From assembly GCF_000009265.1 (NCBI RefSeq), contig NC_008380.1, positions 1,803,501 through 1,867,500 of the forward strand: DNA of 64,000 nucleotides. Direction: 5' to 3'. The DNA is from Rhizobium johnstonii 3841 (GTDB taxonomy: Bacteria > Pseudomonadota > Alphaproteobacteria > Rhizobiales > Rhizobiaceae). Shown here one piece after another: positions 1 to 9,213 of this stretch (its first letter is position 1; every line of letters begins with the position of its first letter). The notes below the pieces were generated by a model. That model worked only from the letters and a program-made list of their open reading frames with translations. It searched no databases and was not told the origin of the DNA. The position numbers were made by a program, and so were the translations under genes.

Positions 1-1186
1 CAAGCGCGTGCTCGATAAGGTAAACGCCATTATCCGCGACGAGCAGAACCGCGCCGGCGCCATCGAGCTGTCGATGCCGACCCTGCAATCGGCCGAGCTC
101 TGGCAGGAAAGCGGCCGCTACGACGCCTACGGCAAGGAGATGCTGCGCATCAAGGACCGTCAGGATCGGCCGATGCTCTACGGCCCCACCAACGAAGAGA
201 TGGTGACGGATATTTTCCGCTCCTCCGTCAAGTCCTATAAGGACCTGCCGCTCAATCTCTATCATATCCAGCTGAAGTTCCGTGACGAGATCCGTCCGCG
301 CTTCGGCACCATGCGCTCGCGTGAATTCATGATGAAGGATGCCTATTCTTTCGACCTGACGCGCGAAGCGGCGGAGCATTCCTATAACAAGATGTTCGCC
401 GCCTATCTCAGAACCTTCGACCGGCTCGGCCTGCGCGCCATTCCGATGCGCGCCGATACCGGCCCGATCGGCGGCAAGCTCAGCCATGAATTCATTATCC
501 TCGCCGATACCGGCGAATCCGAAGTCTTCTGTCACAAGGATTTCGTCGATTTCGATGTTCCTGGCGAACACACCGATTTCGATAGTGTCGAGGGGCTGCA
601 GGCGATCTTCGACAAATGGACCTCGCTCTATGCGGCGACCTCGGAAATGCACGACGAGGCGGCTTTCAACGCCGTTCCCGAAGGCGACCGCCTGTCGGCG
701 CGCGGCATCGAGGTCGGCCACATTTTCTATTTCGGCACGAAATATTCCGAGCCGATGGGCGCGAAAGTGCAGGGACCTGATGGCAAGGAACACTTCGTTC
801 ACATGGGGTCCTACGGTATCGGCCCGACACGCCTTGTTCCCGCCATCATCGAAGCATCGCATGATGATAACGGAATCATCTGGCCGGCATCGGTCGCACC
901 CTTCGATATCGTTGTGATCAACATGAAGGCGGGCGATCAGGCCTGTGACGATACCTGCGAGCTGATCTATGCCGCGCTGAGCAAGGCCGGCAAGGATGTG
1001 CTCTATGACGATACCGACGACCGGGCCGGCACGAAATTCGCGACCGCCGACCTGATCGGTGTGCCCGTCCAGATCATCGCCGGCCCGCGCGCGGTCGCAA
1101 ACGGCGAAGTGGAAGTGAAGGACCGCAAAACCGGCGCTCGCGAAACGATGACCATCGAAGCGGCGATCAATCGGTTCGTGGCTTAA
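1..1186 (+). CDS. proS: Prolyl-tRNA synthetase, 3' part (5' end outside window)
   Basis: Charges tRNA-Pro with proline in the cytoplasm. The gene is already open at base 2, so its beginning lies upstream; about 394 residues are visible. Class II motif 2 is seen as [20 protein letters not shown] and motif 3 as [16 protein letters not shown]. The two motifs are only about 170 residues apart, so the large editing insertion of many bacterial ProS enzymes is absent, as expected for the short alphaproteobacterial form of roughly 440 residues. The C-terminal part is the anticodon-binding domain. The next gene starts 15 bases downstream on the same strand, suggesting cotranscription with the Lol transporter genes. 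Confidence 0.96.
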   Translation, partial: KRVLDKVNAIIRDEQNRAGAIELSMPTLQSAELWQESGRYDAYGKEMLRIKDRQDRPMLYGPTNEEMVTDIFRSSVKSYKDLPLNLYHIQLKFRDEIRPRFGTMRSREFMMKDAYSFDLTREAAEHSYNKMFAAYLRTFDRLGLRAIPMRADTGPIGGKLSHEFIILADTGESEVFCHKDFVDFDVPGEHTDFDSVEGLQAIFDKWTSLYAATSEMHDEAAFNAVPEGDRLSARGIEVGHIFYFGTKYSEPMGAKVQGPDGKEHFVHMGSYGIGPTRLVPAIIEASHDDNGIIWPASVAPFDIVVINMKAGDQACDDTCELIYAALSKAGKDVLYDDTDDRAGTKFATADLIGVPVQIIAGPRAVANGEVEVKDRKTGARETMTIEAAINRFVA

Positions 1187-1201
1187 GGAAACGGAGGCGA
1201 A

Positions 1202-2506
1202 ATGGCAGAGGCAGCAGTGGACCGGAGTTCGAAATCCGGCTTGGGTCCGGCTGGCAAGCCATTTTCCACCTTTGAACGCCTCGTGGCGTGGCGCTATCTG
1301 CGCGCCCGCCGCAAGGAGGCCTTCATATCGGTCATCGCCGGCTTCTCCTTCGTCGGCATCATGCTCGGCGTCGCGACGCTGATCATCGTCATGGCCGTGA
1401 TGAACGGCTTTCGCACCGAGCTCGTCTCGCGCATCCTCGGCATCAACGGCCACATGATCGTCCAGCCGGTCGACGGCCCCTTCACCGATTATCCTGCCCT
1501 CAGCAGCAAGCTCGCCGGCGTACCGGGCGTCAAGATGGCGTTACCGCTCGTGGAAGGCCAGGTTCTCGCCTCCGCCCAGGCCGGCGGCAGCACCGGCGCT
1601 CTGGTGCGCGGCGCTCGCGCCGAGGACCTGACCAAGCTCAAGACGGTCTCCGACAACATCAAATCAGGCGATATGGTGGGGTATGCATCCGGCGACGGCG
1701 TGCTGATCGGCACCCGCATGGCCGATCAGCTTGGTCTGCGTGTCGGCGATCTCATTACGCTGACATCACCGGATGGCGACATTACGCCGATGGGCGTCAG
1801 CCCTCGCATCAAATCCTACAAAATCTCCGGCCTCTTCGAGATCGGCATGTCGGAATATGACTCCTCGATCATCTTCATGCCGCTCGAGGAAGCGCAGCTC
1901 TATTTCAATGCCGAAGGGCTGGTGCAGTCGATCGAGCTCTTCGTCGATAACCCCGACGATATCGACGATCTGAGGCCCAAGGTGGAGGAAGCGGCCGGCC
2001 GCCAGATCGCCATCACCGACTGGCGTCAGCGCAACCAGACCTTCTTCTCGGCGCTGCAGGTCGAGCGCAACGTCATGTTCATGATCCTGACTCTGATCGT
2101 GCTTGTCGCGGCGCTGAACATCATCTCCGGCCTGATCATGCTGGTGAAGGACAAGGGCAGCGATATCGCCATCCTGCGCACCATGGGCGCCAGCGCCGGC
2201 GCAATTATGCGCATCTTCTTCATGACCGGGGCGGCGATCGGCATCGTCGGCACCATTGCCGGTGTGCTGCTCGGCGTTCTCGTCTGCGTCAACATCGAAT
2301 CCGTCCGCCAGTTCTTCTCCTGGATTTCAGGCACCGTACTCTTCAATCCGCAGGTCTATTTCCTCAGCCAGCTGCCGGCCGAGATGGATCTGAGCGAAAC
2401 GATCTCGATCGTCGTCATGGCGCTGACGCTCTCCTTCATCGCGACCATCTTCCCGGCCTGGCGTGCCTCCAGGCTCGATCCGGTGCAGGCCCTACGCTAC
2501 GAATAA
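1202..2506 (+). CDS. lolC: Lipoprotein-releasing ABC transporter permease (LolC/LolE family)
   Basis: Inner-membrane subunit of the LolCDE machine that extracts outer-membrane lipoproteins from the inner membrane and hands them to LolA. The 434-residue protein shows the family layout: one membrane segment near residues 45-70, a large periplasmic MacB-like domain, then three membrane segments in the last 150 residues. The motif RTMGAS in the cytoplasmic loop before the third segment is typical. Alphaproteobacteria usually carry one LolC/E-type permease that forms a homodimer, so the C or E label is arbitrary. The ATPase gene follows 14 bases after the stop. Start is an ATG with GGAGGCGAA upstream. 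Confidence 0.93.
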   Translation: MAEAAVDRSSKSGLGPAGKPFSTFERLVAWRYLRARRKEAFISVIAGFSFVGIMLGVATLIIVMAVMNGFRTELVSRILGINGHMIVQPVDGPFTDYPALSSKLAGVPGVKMALPLVEGQVLASAQAGGSTGALVRGARAEDLTKLKTVSDNIKSGDMVGYASGDGVLIGTRMADQLGLRVGDLITLTSPDGDITPMGVSPRIKSYKISGLFEIGMSEYDSSIIFMPLEEAQLYFNAEGLVQSIELFVDNPDDIDDLRPKVEEAAGRQIAITDWRQRNQTFFSALQVERNVMFMILTLIVLVAALNIISGLIMLVKDKGSDIAILRTMGASAGAIMRIFFMTGAAIGIVGTIAGVLLGVLVCVNIESVRQFFSWISGTVLFNPQVYFLSQLPAEMDLSETISIVVMALTLSFIATIFPAWRASRLDPVQALRYE

Positions 2507-2520
2507 GGAATGCCGTCTTC

Positions 2521-3204
2521 ATGAAACGCAACGTCGTTCTCCAGCTTACCGGCGTCGAGCGCCATTACGGGCAGGGCGGTACGCTGCTCTCGATACTGAA
2601 GGGCGCGGATTTTTCAATATCGAAGGGGGAGATTGTCGCTCTCGTCGCCCCTTCTGGCACCGGCAAGTCAACACTGCTGCATGTCGCCGGCCTGCTGGAG
2701 CATCCGGACGGCGGTGAGGTCAACATCAACGGCCATGCCTGCGACGGCCTCAGCGACGAGAAACGCACCGCCATCCGCCGCAGCCAAATCGGCTTCGTCT
2801 ATCAGTTCCACCACTTGCTGCCGGAATTCTCGGCGCTCGAAAATATCATGATGCCGCAGTTGATCGCCGGGCTTTCCTGGAAGGAAGCCGGAGAGCGGGC
2901 CGGCCAGCTTCTCGATTATATGCGCATCGGCCATCGTGGCTCGCATCGCCCGGGCGAGCTTTCCGGCGGTGAGCAGCAGCGCGTTGCGATTGCTCGCGCC
3001 GTCGCCAATGCGCCGACCCTGCTTCTTGCCGACGAGCCGACCGGCAATCTCGACCCCGAAACGGCAAGCTACGTCTTCGACGCGCTGGAGGCGCTGGTGC
3101 GCCAGTCCGGCCTTGCTGCCCTCATCGCCACCCACAATCACGAGCTCGCCCGCCGCATGGATCGGCGCGTGACGATCTCCGACGGCAAGATCGTCGATTT
3201 CTGA
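2521..3204 (+). CDS. lolD: Lipoprotein-releasing system ATP-binding protein LolD
   Basis: ATPase subunit powering lipoprotein release by the LolCDE complex. The 227-residue protein has Walker [10 protein letters not shown], a Q-loop near [17 protein letters not shown], the ABC signature [14 protein letters not shown], Walker [13 protein letters not shown] and an H-loop histidine in ATHNHELA. Length and motif spacing are normal for LolD of the MacB-type ATPase family. It lies directly behind the permease gene, which fixes the assignment. Downstream DNA up to 3330 has no gene. Confidence 0.95.
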   Translation: MKRNVVLQLTGVERHYGQGGTLLSILKGADFSISKGEIVALVAPSGTGKSTLLHVAGLLEHPDGGEVNINGHACDGLSDEKRTAIRRSQIGFVYQFHHLLPEFSALENIMMPQLIAGLSWKEAGERAGQLLDYMRIGHRGSHRPGELSGGEQQRVAIARAVANAPTLLLADEPTGNLDPETASYVFDALEALVRQSGLAALIATHNHELARRMDRRVTISDGKIVDF

Positions 3205-3237
3205 GACCGCGATCCATGGCTGTCCGGTTTGCGCCGA

Positions 3238-3322
3238 TGGCTGCCCCTCACCCTAACCTACCGGGGGCGAGCCACTCGTCTCGACCCGTCCTTCGGACCC
3301 CCGCGAGCGGGGAGGTGCAGCG
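3238..3322. repeat. Degenerate intergenic GC-rich repeat
   Basis: The lolD to DUF5680 gap holds CCCCTCACCCTAACCTACC followed by GGGGGCGAG and, further on, CCCCCGCGAGCGGGGAGG. Similar 'CCCTCACCCTAACC' intergenic repeats occur widely in Proteobacteria (from memory). I see no open frame with support here, and the convergent arrangement suggests it may also end transcripts. Family membership is uncertain. Confidence 0.35.
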
Positions 3323-3330
3323 GGCCGCGA

Positions 3331-3795
3331 TCAGGGGATGACCAGCCCGCCGCGATAGTCGAGCATATAGGCTTTTTGGCCATCGACCATGATGCATTCG
3401 TGGCCGATGAACCGCTCGCAGCCGCCTTCGCTGAGGTCGATATAGCGGCCGAACGGATGGTCGAATTCCATTCCGCCAAGAAACCGGCCCTCTCGATACA
3501 TCGCCGAAAGTGCTGTCTTGATCACCGTCCCGGCTGCTGCGCCGTCGATGAGATCAGGTGCAATCACGCAGCCGAAATAATTCATCGCCCAGACGGGCTC
3601 GTCGGCAAGCCACACCACTTCCTGTCCGGCGAAATCGGGCCCGCCGAAATAGCTGTCGAGATAGCGCCAGTCGCCGCGTTCGAAACCGATATCGTGGGCA
3701 CCCGGCCGGCAGGGCGCGCGCGCCACGCCGCCGCCGACATAGGTCGCAGCCTTCGCCTCCACGACGAATTGGTTCAGCATCGCAATATCGACCAT
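3331..3795 (-). CDS. DUF5680 domain protein, probably SOS-controlled
   Basis: A 154-residue cytoplasmic protein of unknown function. Motifs such as AKAATYVGGG, FGGPDFAGQEVVW and VWAMNYFG are those I associate with DUF5680. I chose the ATG at 3795 because it has GAGAGGAGA immediately upstream; a longer frame runs to 3861 but has no ribosome site and would overlap the regulatory region. No signal peptide or membrane segment. A perfect LexA-type box lies 50 bases upstream of the start, so DNA damage may induce it. Convergent with lolD, divergent from the micropeptide gene at 4093. Confidence 0.75.
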   Translation of the reverse strand: MVDIAMLNQFVVEAKAATYVGGGVARAPCRPGAHDIGFERGDWRYLDSYFGGPDFAGQEVVWLADEPVWAMNYFGCVIAPDLIDGAAAGTVIKTALSAMYREGRFLGGMEFDHPFGRYIDLSEGGCERFIGHECIMVDGQKAYMLDYRGGLVIP

Positions 3796-3844
3796 GTCAT
3801 TCTCCTCTCGGCCTGATGCTGGCAAATATGCTGCGATGTGTAAA

Positions 3845-3859
3845 GAACGAAAAGGGAAC
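3845..3859. promoter_or_regulatory. LexA (SOS) box upstream of the DUF5680 gene
   Basis: GAACGAAAAGGGAAC matches the alphaproteobacterial LexA site GAAC-N7-GAAC exactly. It lies 50 bases upstream of the DUF5680 start on the minus strand, a normal operator distance. A second box (4045) lies 186 bases away in front of the divergent micropeptide gene, so the 300-base intergenic region appears to be a double SOS control region. Confidence 0.6.
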
Positions 3860-4035
3860 ATAGATTGGAAATAAACGGGCCACCGAGGAGGTTGGCCGTC
3901 TAGGCCCCATGACCGATCCGCGGCGGATCGGGAAAGGGCAAGCTGCTGCCGATCACATCGAGCGCCGGCCCTTTATCCGATTCGTCGCCTATTTCCTGGG
4001 ATTTTCAAACACAAGAAAGAAGGAAAAGATTCCTG

Positions 4036-4059
4036 TTGACAACGGAACATACATGGAAC
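4036..4059 (+). promoter_or_regulatory. Promoter with LexA (SOS) box for the 28-residue peptide gene
   Basis: A perfect -35 hexamer TTGACA (4036-4041) is followed after three bases by GAACATACATGGAAC (4045-4059), an exact GAAC-N7-GAAC LexA box. The box fills the -35/-10 spacer, the classical place for repression. The -10 is weaker (around CAAATT, 4059-4064). The peptide start codon is 33 bases past the box. This is the best-positioned SOS promoter in the window. Confidence 0.75.
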
Positions 4060-4092
4060 AAATTGAAAACATAACGAGTAAAGGAGAGCCCG

Positions 4093-4179
4093 ATGACTGA
4101 CATGATCCGTGATATCGCAGCATTCACCTCCATCGCAATGTTCGTTGCCAGCTTCTCGCTCATCGTCATGGCGCTCTAA
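4093..4179 (+). CDS. 28-residue single-span membrane peptide, SidA-like, LexA-controlled
   Basis: A short complete frame begins ATG at 4093 behind AAAGGAGAGCCCG, a strong ribosome site, and encodes 28 residues. The N-terminal MTDMIRDIAAF is short and polar; the rest (TSIAMFVASFSLIVMAL) is one hydrophobic helix reaching the C-terminus. It is preceded by a promoter whose core is a LexA box. Size, topology and control match SidA of Caulobacter crescentus, a 29-residue LexA-regulated inner-membrane division inhibitor acting on FtsW/FtsN (from memory); sequence homology cannot be shown by eye. It precedes dnaE by 117 bases. Existence as a gene is well supported; function is inference. Confidence 0.72.
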   Translation: MTDMIRDIAAFTSIAMFVASFSLIVMAL

Positions 4180-4189
4180 AGTTTTCAGG

Positions 4190-4214
4190 GGACCGCATGG
4201 CAATCATGCGGTCC
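4190..4214 (+). terminator. Perfect stem-loop after the SOS micropeptide gene
   Basis: GGACCGCATG (4190-4199) and CATGCGGTCC (4205-4214) form a perfect 10-bp stem with a five-base loop, 10 bases after the peptide stop. There is no following T-run, so it may stabilise the short mRNA or give partial termination before dnaE rather than act as a full intrinsic terminator. Confidence 0.5.
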
Positions 4215-4296
4215 GGACGCGGGACTTCTTCTGGACATCATCGCTCTCTATGCCGACAATGCGTCCGATTCATTCGGGTGATTGGGAAGGCATGTC

Positions 4297-7200
4297 ATGG
4301 CGGATACGGCAAAGGGTTCAACGGGTGAGGCGACCGGCGGCACGCCGGGTTTCATCCACCTGAGGGTCCATTCCGCCTATTCGCTTCTCGAGGGCGCGCT
4401 GCCGCTGAAGAAGATCCTCTACAAGGCGACCGGCGACAGCCAGCCGGCGATAGCGATCACCGACACCAACAATCTGTTCGTCGCCCTCGAATTCTCCCAG
4501 AAGGCGATGGAAGACGGCCTGCAGCCGATCATCGGCTGCCAGGTCTCGATCGACATGGAAGACGGCTTGGAAACGGAAAAGCGCGGCGGCCAGCAGGCCC
4601 TGGTCAAGCTGCCGTCGATCGTTCTTCTCGCCGCGACGGATGCCGGTTACGAACGGCTGGTCGATCTCGTCAGCCGGGCCTATCTCGGCGGCGAAAGCAA
4701 CCAGGCGGTTCATATCAGCGCCTCCTGGCTGGAGGAGGCGGGCACGGAAGGGCTGATCGCATTGAGCGGCGCCTTGACCGGGCCGGTCGACGTGGCGATC
4801 AAGGAAGGCCATCCCACCCAGGCGGAAGCCCGGCTGCTCACGCTGAAGCGTCTCTTCGGCGACAGGCTCTATGTCGAGCTGCAGCGCCACGGCACCTACG
4901 ACAAGCGGCACGAGCAGAAGATTATCGGGCTCGCCTATGCCCACGACCTGCCGCTGGTTGCGACCAACGAGGCTTTCTTTCCGACCCGCGACGATTACGA
5001 CGCCCATGATGCGCTAATGGCGGTCGCGCACAACGCCATCGTCTCCGACGACAGCCGATTTCGCCTGACGCCGGATCACTATCTGAAGAGCCGGGCCGAG
5101 ATGGTCAAGCTCTTCGCCGACCTGCCGGAAGCGCTAGAAAACACGATCGAGATTGCCACGCGCTGCTCCTTCGTGCTGAAGACGCGAAAGCCGATCCTGC
5201 CACGCTTCACCGGCGCCACCGACGATGCCGAGGAGGCCGAACGCGCCGAGGCGAGCGAGCTGCGCCGCCAGGCGGTCGAAGGGCTGGACATGCGGCTTTC
5301 GACGCTCGGCATGTCGCCGGGTTACGAGGAGAAGGATTATCGCGAACGGCTGGATTTCGAGCTCAGCGTCATCGAGCGCATGCGTTTTCCCGGTTACTTC
5401 CTGATCGTCGCCGACTTCATCAAATGGGCCAAGCAGCATGACATTCCGGTCGGTCCCGGCCGTGGTTCGGGCGCTGGTTCGCTGGTCGCCTACGCATTGA
5501 CGATCACCGACGTCGATCCCTTGCGTTTTTCGCTGCTCTTCGAGCGCTTCCTCAATCCGGAACGCGTCTCGATGCCGGACTTCGACATCGACTTCTGCCA
5601 GGACCGCCGTGAAGAGGTGATCCGCTACGTCCAGGCCAAATATGGCCGCGAGCAGGTGGCGCAGATCATCACCTTTGGTTCGTTGCAAGCGCGCGCCGCC
5701 CTTCGCGACGTCGGCCGCGTGCTGGAAATGCCCTACGGGCAGGTCGACAAGATCTGCAAACTCGTGCCGAACAATCCCGCCAATCCGACGCCGCTGTCCA
5801 AGGCGATCGAGGAGGAGCCGAAGCTGCAGGAGGAGGCGGCAAAGGAACCTGTTGTCGCGCGGCTGCTCGACATCGCCCAGAAGATCGAGGGGCTTTACCG
5901 CCATGCCTCGACCCATGCCGCCGGCATCGTCATCGGCGACCGGCCGCTTTCCAAACTGGTGCCGATGTATCGCGATCCGCGTTCGGACATGCCGGTCACC
6001 CAGTTCAACATGAAATGGGTGGAACAGGCGGGCCTCGTCAAGTTCGACTTCCTCGGCCTGAAGACGCTGACCGTGCTGAAGGTCGCGGTCGATTTCGTCG
6101 CCAAGCTCGGCATCAAGATCGATCTCGCAGCCATTCCTCTCGACGATAAGAAGACCTACGAGATGCTGTCGCGCGGTGAGACGGTCGGCGTGTTCCAGGT
6201 GGAAAGTGCCGGCATGCGCAAGGCGCTGATCGGCATGAAGCCGGACTGCATCGAGGACATCATCGCGCTGGTGGCGCTCTATCGTCCAGGCCCGATGGAG
6301 AATATCCCGACCTACAATGCCCGCAAGCACGGCGACGAAGAGCTGGAATCGATCCATCCGATGATCGACCACCTGCTCAAGGAAACCCAAGGCGTCATCG
6401 TCTATCAGGAACAGGTGATGCAGATCGCCCAGGTACTATCAGGCTATTCGCTGGGCGAAGCCGACCTTCTGCGTCGCGCCATGGGTAAGAAGATCAAGGC
6501 GGAGATGGACCAGCAGCGCGAACGCTTCGTCGTCGGCGCGGTCAAGAACGGCGTATCGAAACCGCAGGCCGACAATATCTTCGAACTGCTGGCGAAGTTC
6601 GCCAATTACGGCTTCAACAAGTCGCATGCCGCCGCCTATGCCATCGTCTCCTACCAGACGGCCTACATGAAGGCGCATTATCCGGTCGAATTCCTCGCCG
6701 CCTCGATGACGCTCGACATGTCCAACACGGAAAAGGTCAATGATTTCCGCCAGGATGCCAAGCGCCTCGGCATCGAGGTGATCGCACCCTCGGTGCAGAC
6801 CTCCTTCCGCCATTTCGAGACCGGCGACAACCGCATCTATTACGCGCTCGCCGCCCTCAAGGGTGTCGGCGAATCCGCCGTCGACCATATCGTCGAGGTG
6901 CGCGGCGACAAGCCCTTTGCCAGCATCGAGGATTTCTGCCTGCGCATCGATCCGCGTCAGGTCAATCGTCGTGTGCTCGAAAGCCTGATCTATGCCGGCG
7001 CCTTCGATTGTTTTGACATGGACCGCGCCCAGCTGGCAGCTGGCCTCGACCGTGTTCTCGGTTATGCCCAGCGCGCCCAGGAGAACAAACTGAGCGGCCA
7101 GTCGGACATTTTCGGCAGCACGCTGACGTCGGGGCCTGAGAAGATCTCGCTGCCGCCGTTCTCGCCCTGGCTCCCCTCCGAGCGGCTGCTCAAGGAATTC

Positions 7201-7794
7201 CAGGTGCTCGGCTTCTATCTGACAGCTCACCCGCTCGATTCCTACAACAACATCCTGCAGAAGATGCGGGTGCAGACCTTTGCCGAATTTTCCGCCGCCA
7301 TCAAACAGGGCGCGGCCAATGCGCGCCTTGCCGGCACCGTCATCTCGAAGCAGGAGCGCAAGACCCGCACCGGCAACAAGATGGGCATCATCGTCTTTTC
7401 CGATTCTTCGGGCCAGTTCGAAGCGGTGCTGTTTTCGGAAATGCTGAACCAGTATCGCGACGTGCTCGAATCGGGAAAATCCTTCGTGCTGACCGCGACG
7501 GGCGAGGAGCGGCCGGAGGGCATCGGCCTGCGCATCCAGACGATCCAGTCGCTGGAGGAAAAGTCGCTGCAGATGCAGAAGGCGCTGCGCGTCTATGTCC
7601 GCGATTCCGGACCGCTGAGGATGGTCGCCGGCCATCTGAACGCCAAGGGCGACGGCCTCGTCTCCTTCATCGTCATCAAGGAGGATGGCAAACGCGAGGT
7701 GGAAGTGGCGCTGTCGGAGAAATACCGCATCACGCCGGAGATCGCCGCCGCCCTTCGCGCCGCTCCCGGCGTCGTCGACGTCGAGCTTGTCTGA
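4297..7794 (+). CDS. dnaE: DNA polymerase III alpha subunit
   Basis: Catalytic subunit of the replicative polymerase. The 1165-residue protein starts with the PHP domain (HLRVHSAYSLLEGA), continues with the polymerase palm including GRGSGAGSLVAYAL and the catalytic aspartates of MPDFDIDFCQDRR, then fingers, helix-hairpin-helix and a C-terminal OB-fold (LAGTVISKQERKTRTGNKMG). I prefer the ATG at 4297, seven bases behind GGGAAGG; an in-frame TTG at 4282 would add five residues. Length and order fit DnaE1, not the shorter mutagenic DnaE2. It lies downstream of the SOS micropeptide gene, though a hairpin separates them. Confidence 0.96.
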   Translation: MADTAKGSTGEATGGTPGFIHLRVHSAYSLLEGALPLKKILYKATGDSQPAIAITDTNNLFVALEFSQKAMEDGLQPIIGCQVSIDMEDGLETEKRGGQQALVKLPSIVLLAATDAGYERLVDLVSRAYLGGESNQAVHISASWLEEAGTEGLIALSGALTGPVDVAIKEGHPTQAEARLLTLKRLFGDRLYVELQRHGTYDKRHEQKIIGLAYAHDLPLVATNEAFFPTRDDYDAHDALMAVAHNAIVSDDSRFRLTPDHYLKSRAEMVKLFADLPEALENTIEIATRCSFVLKTRKPILPRFTGATDDAEEAERAEASELRRQAVEGLDMRLSTLGMSPGYEEKDYRERLDFELSVIERMRFPGYFLIVADFIKWAKQHDIPVGPGRGSGAGSLVAYALTITDVDPLRFSLLFERFLNPERVSMPDFDIDFCQDRREEVIRYVQAKYGREQVAQIITFGSLQARAALRDVGRVLEMPYGQVDKICKLVPNNPANPTPLSKAIEEEPKLQEEAAKEPVVARLLDIAQKIEGLYRHASTHAAGIVIGDRPLSKLVPMYRDPRSDMPVTQFNMKWVEQAGLVKFDFLGLKTLTVLKVAVDFVAKLGIKIDLAAIPLDDKKTYEMLSRGETVGVFQVESAGMRKALIGMKPDCIEDIIALVALYRPGPMENIPTYNARKHGDEELESIHPMIDHLLKETQGVIVYQEQVMQIAQVLSGYSLGEADLLRRAMGKKIKAEMDQQRERFVVGAVKNGVSKPQADNIFELLAKFANYGFNKSHAAAYAIVSYQTAYMKAHYPVEFLAASMTLDMSNTEKVNDFRQDAKRLGIEVIAPSVQTSFRHFETGDNRIYYALAALKGVGESAVDHIVEVRGDKPFASIEDFCLRIDPRQVNRRVLESLIYAGAFDCFDMDRAQLAAGLDRVLGYAQRAQENKLSGQSDIFGSTLTSGPEKISLPPFSPWLPSERLLKEFQVLGFYLTAHPLDSYNNILQKMRVQTFAEFSAAIKQGAANARLAGTVISKQERKTRTGNKMGIIVFSDSSGQFEAVLFSEMLNQYRDVLESGKSFVLTATGEERPEGIGLRIQTIQSLEEKSLQMQKALRVYVRDSGPLRMVAGHLNAKGDGLVSFIVIKEDGKREVEVALSEKYRITPEIAAALRAAPGVVDVELV

Positions 7795-7797
7795 TTA

Positions 7798-7846
7798 ATG
7801 CATGTCGCCCGGAAGTGTGCAGCGGTTCCGGGATAACGACATGCAT
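7798..7846. repeat. RIME-like palindromic repeat, type A
   Basis: ATGCATGTCG...CGACATGCAT forms the outer arms and CCCGGAA...TTCCGGG the inner arms, around the core GTGTGCAGCGG. The same element, slightly diverged, recurs at 16950-16996. It fits the Rhizobium intergenic mosaic elements (RIME). It lies just after dnaE, where the hairpin may also help end transcription. Confidence 0.7.
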
Positions 7847-7868
7847 AAAACAAAGAGCGTGATGGCCA

Positions 7869-9134
7869 TCACCCGCGGGTGATTGTGATGAAATCCGTGC
7901 CTTCTCCGGTCTCCCGGCCGAGGCCTGTATCGGAGATCGTCAGCGTCGAGCCGGGTGCGATGAGGGCGTCGATCTTGCGGCGGGTCTCATCGGGGATGGT
8001 AATCCGGCTGAGCGAACGGGCGATCGGCTTGCCTGTAATGATCGAGCTTTCCTGATTGGTGATGCCGAGCCGCTTCATCGTCTCGCGGGAGAGATTGTTC
8101 GTGAGCGTGATGCCGAGCCAGTCCGCCGTGCCGGCCTTTGCATCGACGGCATGCAACGTGAAGAAATGCGTGCCAAGCGCCAGTCCCGGATCGGCGATCG
8201 TCACCGGCGCTTCGAAGAGGGGCTTGAAGGCCTGCCGCACCATGATGACGCCGTTCGGCGGCTCGCCTCTGCCAGCCGCGGCATAGACTTCCCTGAGGAG
8301 TGTGTCGGAGACCAGGCTCCTGTCGGCGGCGAATTCCATCGGCCGCAATGTCTTGAAAGCCTTGATCGCCTGCACGGTCGACGGACCGAGCAAGCCGTCC
8401 GGATTGCCGGCGGAAAAGCCAAGCTGGTTGAGGAGGGTCTGGATGTCGATCACCGTCTCGCGCAGGGTCCGGCGCGTAACGAGCATGCTGATCGGCTCGG
8501 ACGGAGGCTCGGGTTCGGGCGCTGCAATCGGCGGTGCTGCCGGCATCGGCATCGCAGCCGTGTCGTTCATCGCCACCTGCACAGGCTTCTCGGGGCTGTC
8601 GGGCATGGAGGGCCGCAGTTCGACGTCTGACAGCAACGGCATCGCCGGTGCGTCCGGATGGAAAAGCGTCGGATGCTCGATCGGCTGCGGCGCCAGTTCA
8701 CCGTCGCTGATAATGACGGGTACACCGCGGTCGGTCATCCCATAGAGCATTTTTGCGAAGGCGCCGGGCATACGCACGCAGCCATGCGATGCCGGATAAC
8801 GCGGCACCGAATTCGATTCATGGAGCGCGATGCCTGACCATGTCAGCCTTTGCATGAACGGCATCGGGGCGTTGGAATAGAGATTGGATTCGTGGTATTT
8901 CTGCTTTTCCAGCACCGAAAAGATGCCGCTCGGCGTCGTGTGGCCGTCCTTGCCGGTCGAGACCTTCGAGGTCGCGACGACCTCGGTGCCATCATAGACC
9001 GCAAGCGACTGCTTGTCCTTCGAGACGATGATCTGCAGCGTGCGCGCATCCGCGGCAAGAGCGGGGTGCACGAGTGCGGTGGCCGACAGCAAGCCGAGGC
9101 CGAAGACGAGACGCGAGAACATGATACCAACCAT
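7869..9134 (-). CDS. L,D-transpeptidase with C-terminal peptidoglycan-binding domain
   Basis: Exported cell-wall enzyme expected to form 3-3 peptide crosslinks or attach proteins to peptidoglycan. About 421 residues: a signal peptide (hydrophobic LVFGLGLLSATALVHPALA, cut after ALA), a YkuD/ErfK catalytic domain with the active-site motif SHGCVRMP (catalytic Cys), a proline-rich linker, a PG_binding_1 domain (IQTLLNQLGFSAGNPDGLLG) and a C-terminal extension. Start uncertain: ATG at 9134, ATG at 9122 and TTG at 9140 are all in frame and none has a clear ribosome site. It follows dinB on the same strand with about 80 bases between. Confidence 0.88.
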   Translation of the reverse strand: MVGIMFSRLVFGLGLLSATALVHPALAADARTLQIIVSKDKQSLAVYDGTEVVATSKVSTGKDGHTTPSGIFSVLEKQKYHESNLYSNAPMPFMQRLTWSGIALHESNSVPRYPASHGCVRMPGAFAKMLYGMTDRGVPVIISDGELAPQPIEHPTLFHPDAPAMPLLSDVELRPSMPDSPEKPVQVAMNDTAAMPMPAAPPIAAPEPEPPSEPISMLVTRRTLRETVIDIQTLLNQLGFSAGNPDGLLGPSTVQAIKAFKTLRPMEFAADRSLVSDTLLREVYAAAGRGEPPNGVIMVRQAFKPLFEAPVTIADPGLALGTHFFTLHAVDAKAGTADWLGITLTNNLSRETMKRLGITNQESSIITGKPIARSLSRITIPDETRRKIDALIAPGSTLTISDTGLGRETGEGTDFITITRG

Positions 9135-9213
9135 ACGCAATACTTGCCCGGCACATTATGGGACGAAGTTTAATGAAGATTTTATAGGCTGGATCACCCG
9201 CAGGTTTCACGCC

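Noticed and set aside
3909..4100. 63-codon plus-strand frame in the SOS intergenic region
   Set aside because: It runs across the LexA box and promoter of the micropeptide gene and overlaps its start; no ribosome site.
5134..6390. 418-codon minus-strand frame opposite dnaE
   Set aside because: Antisense shadow of dnaE with no start signal or domain.
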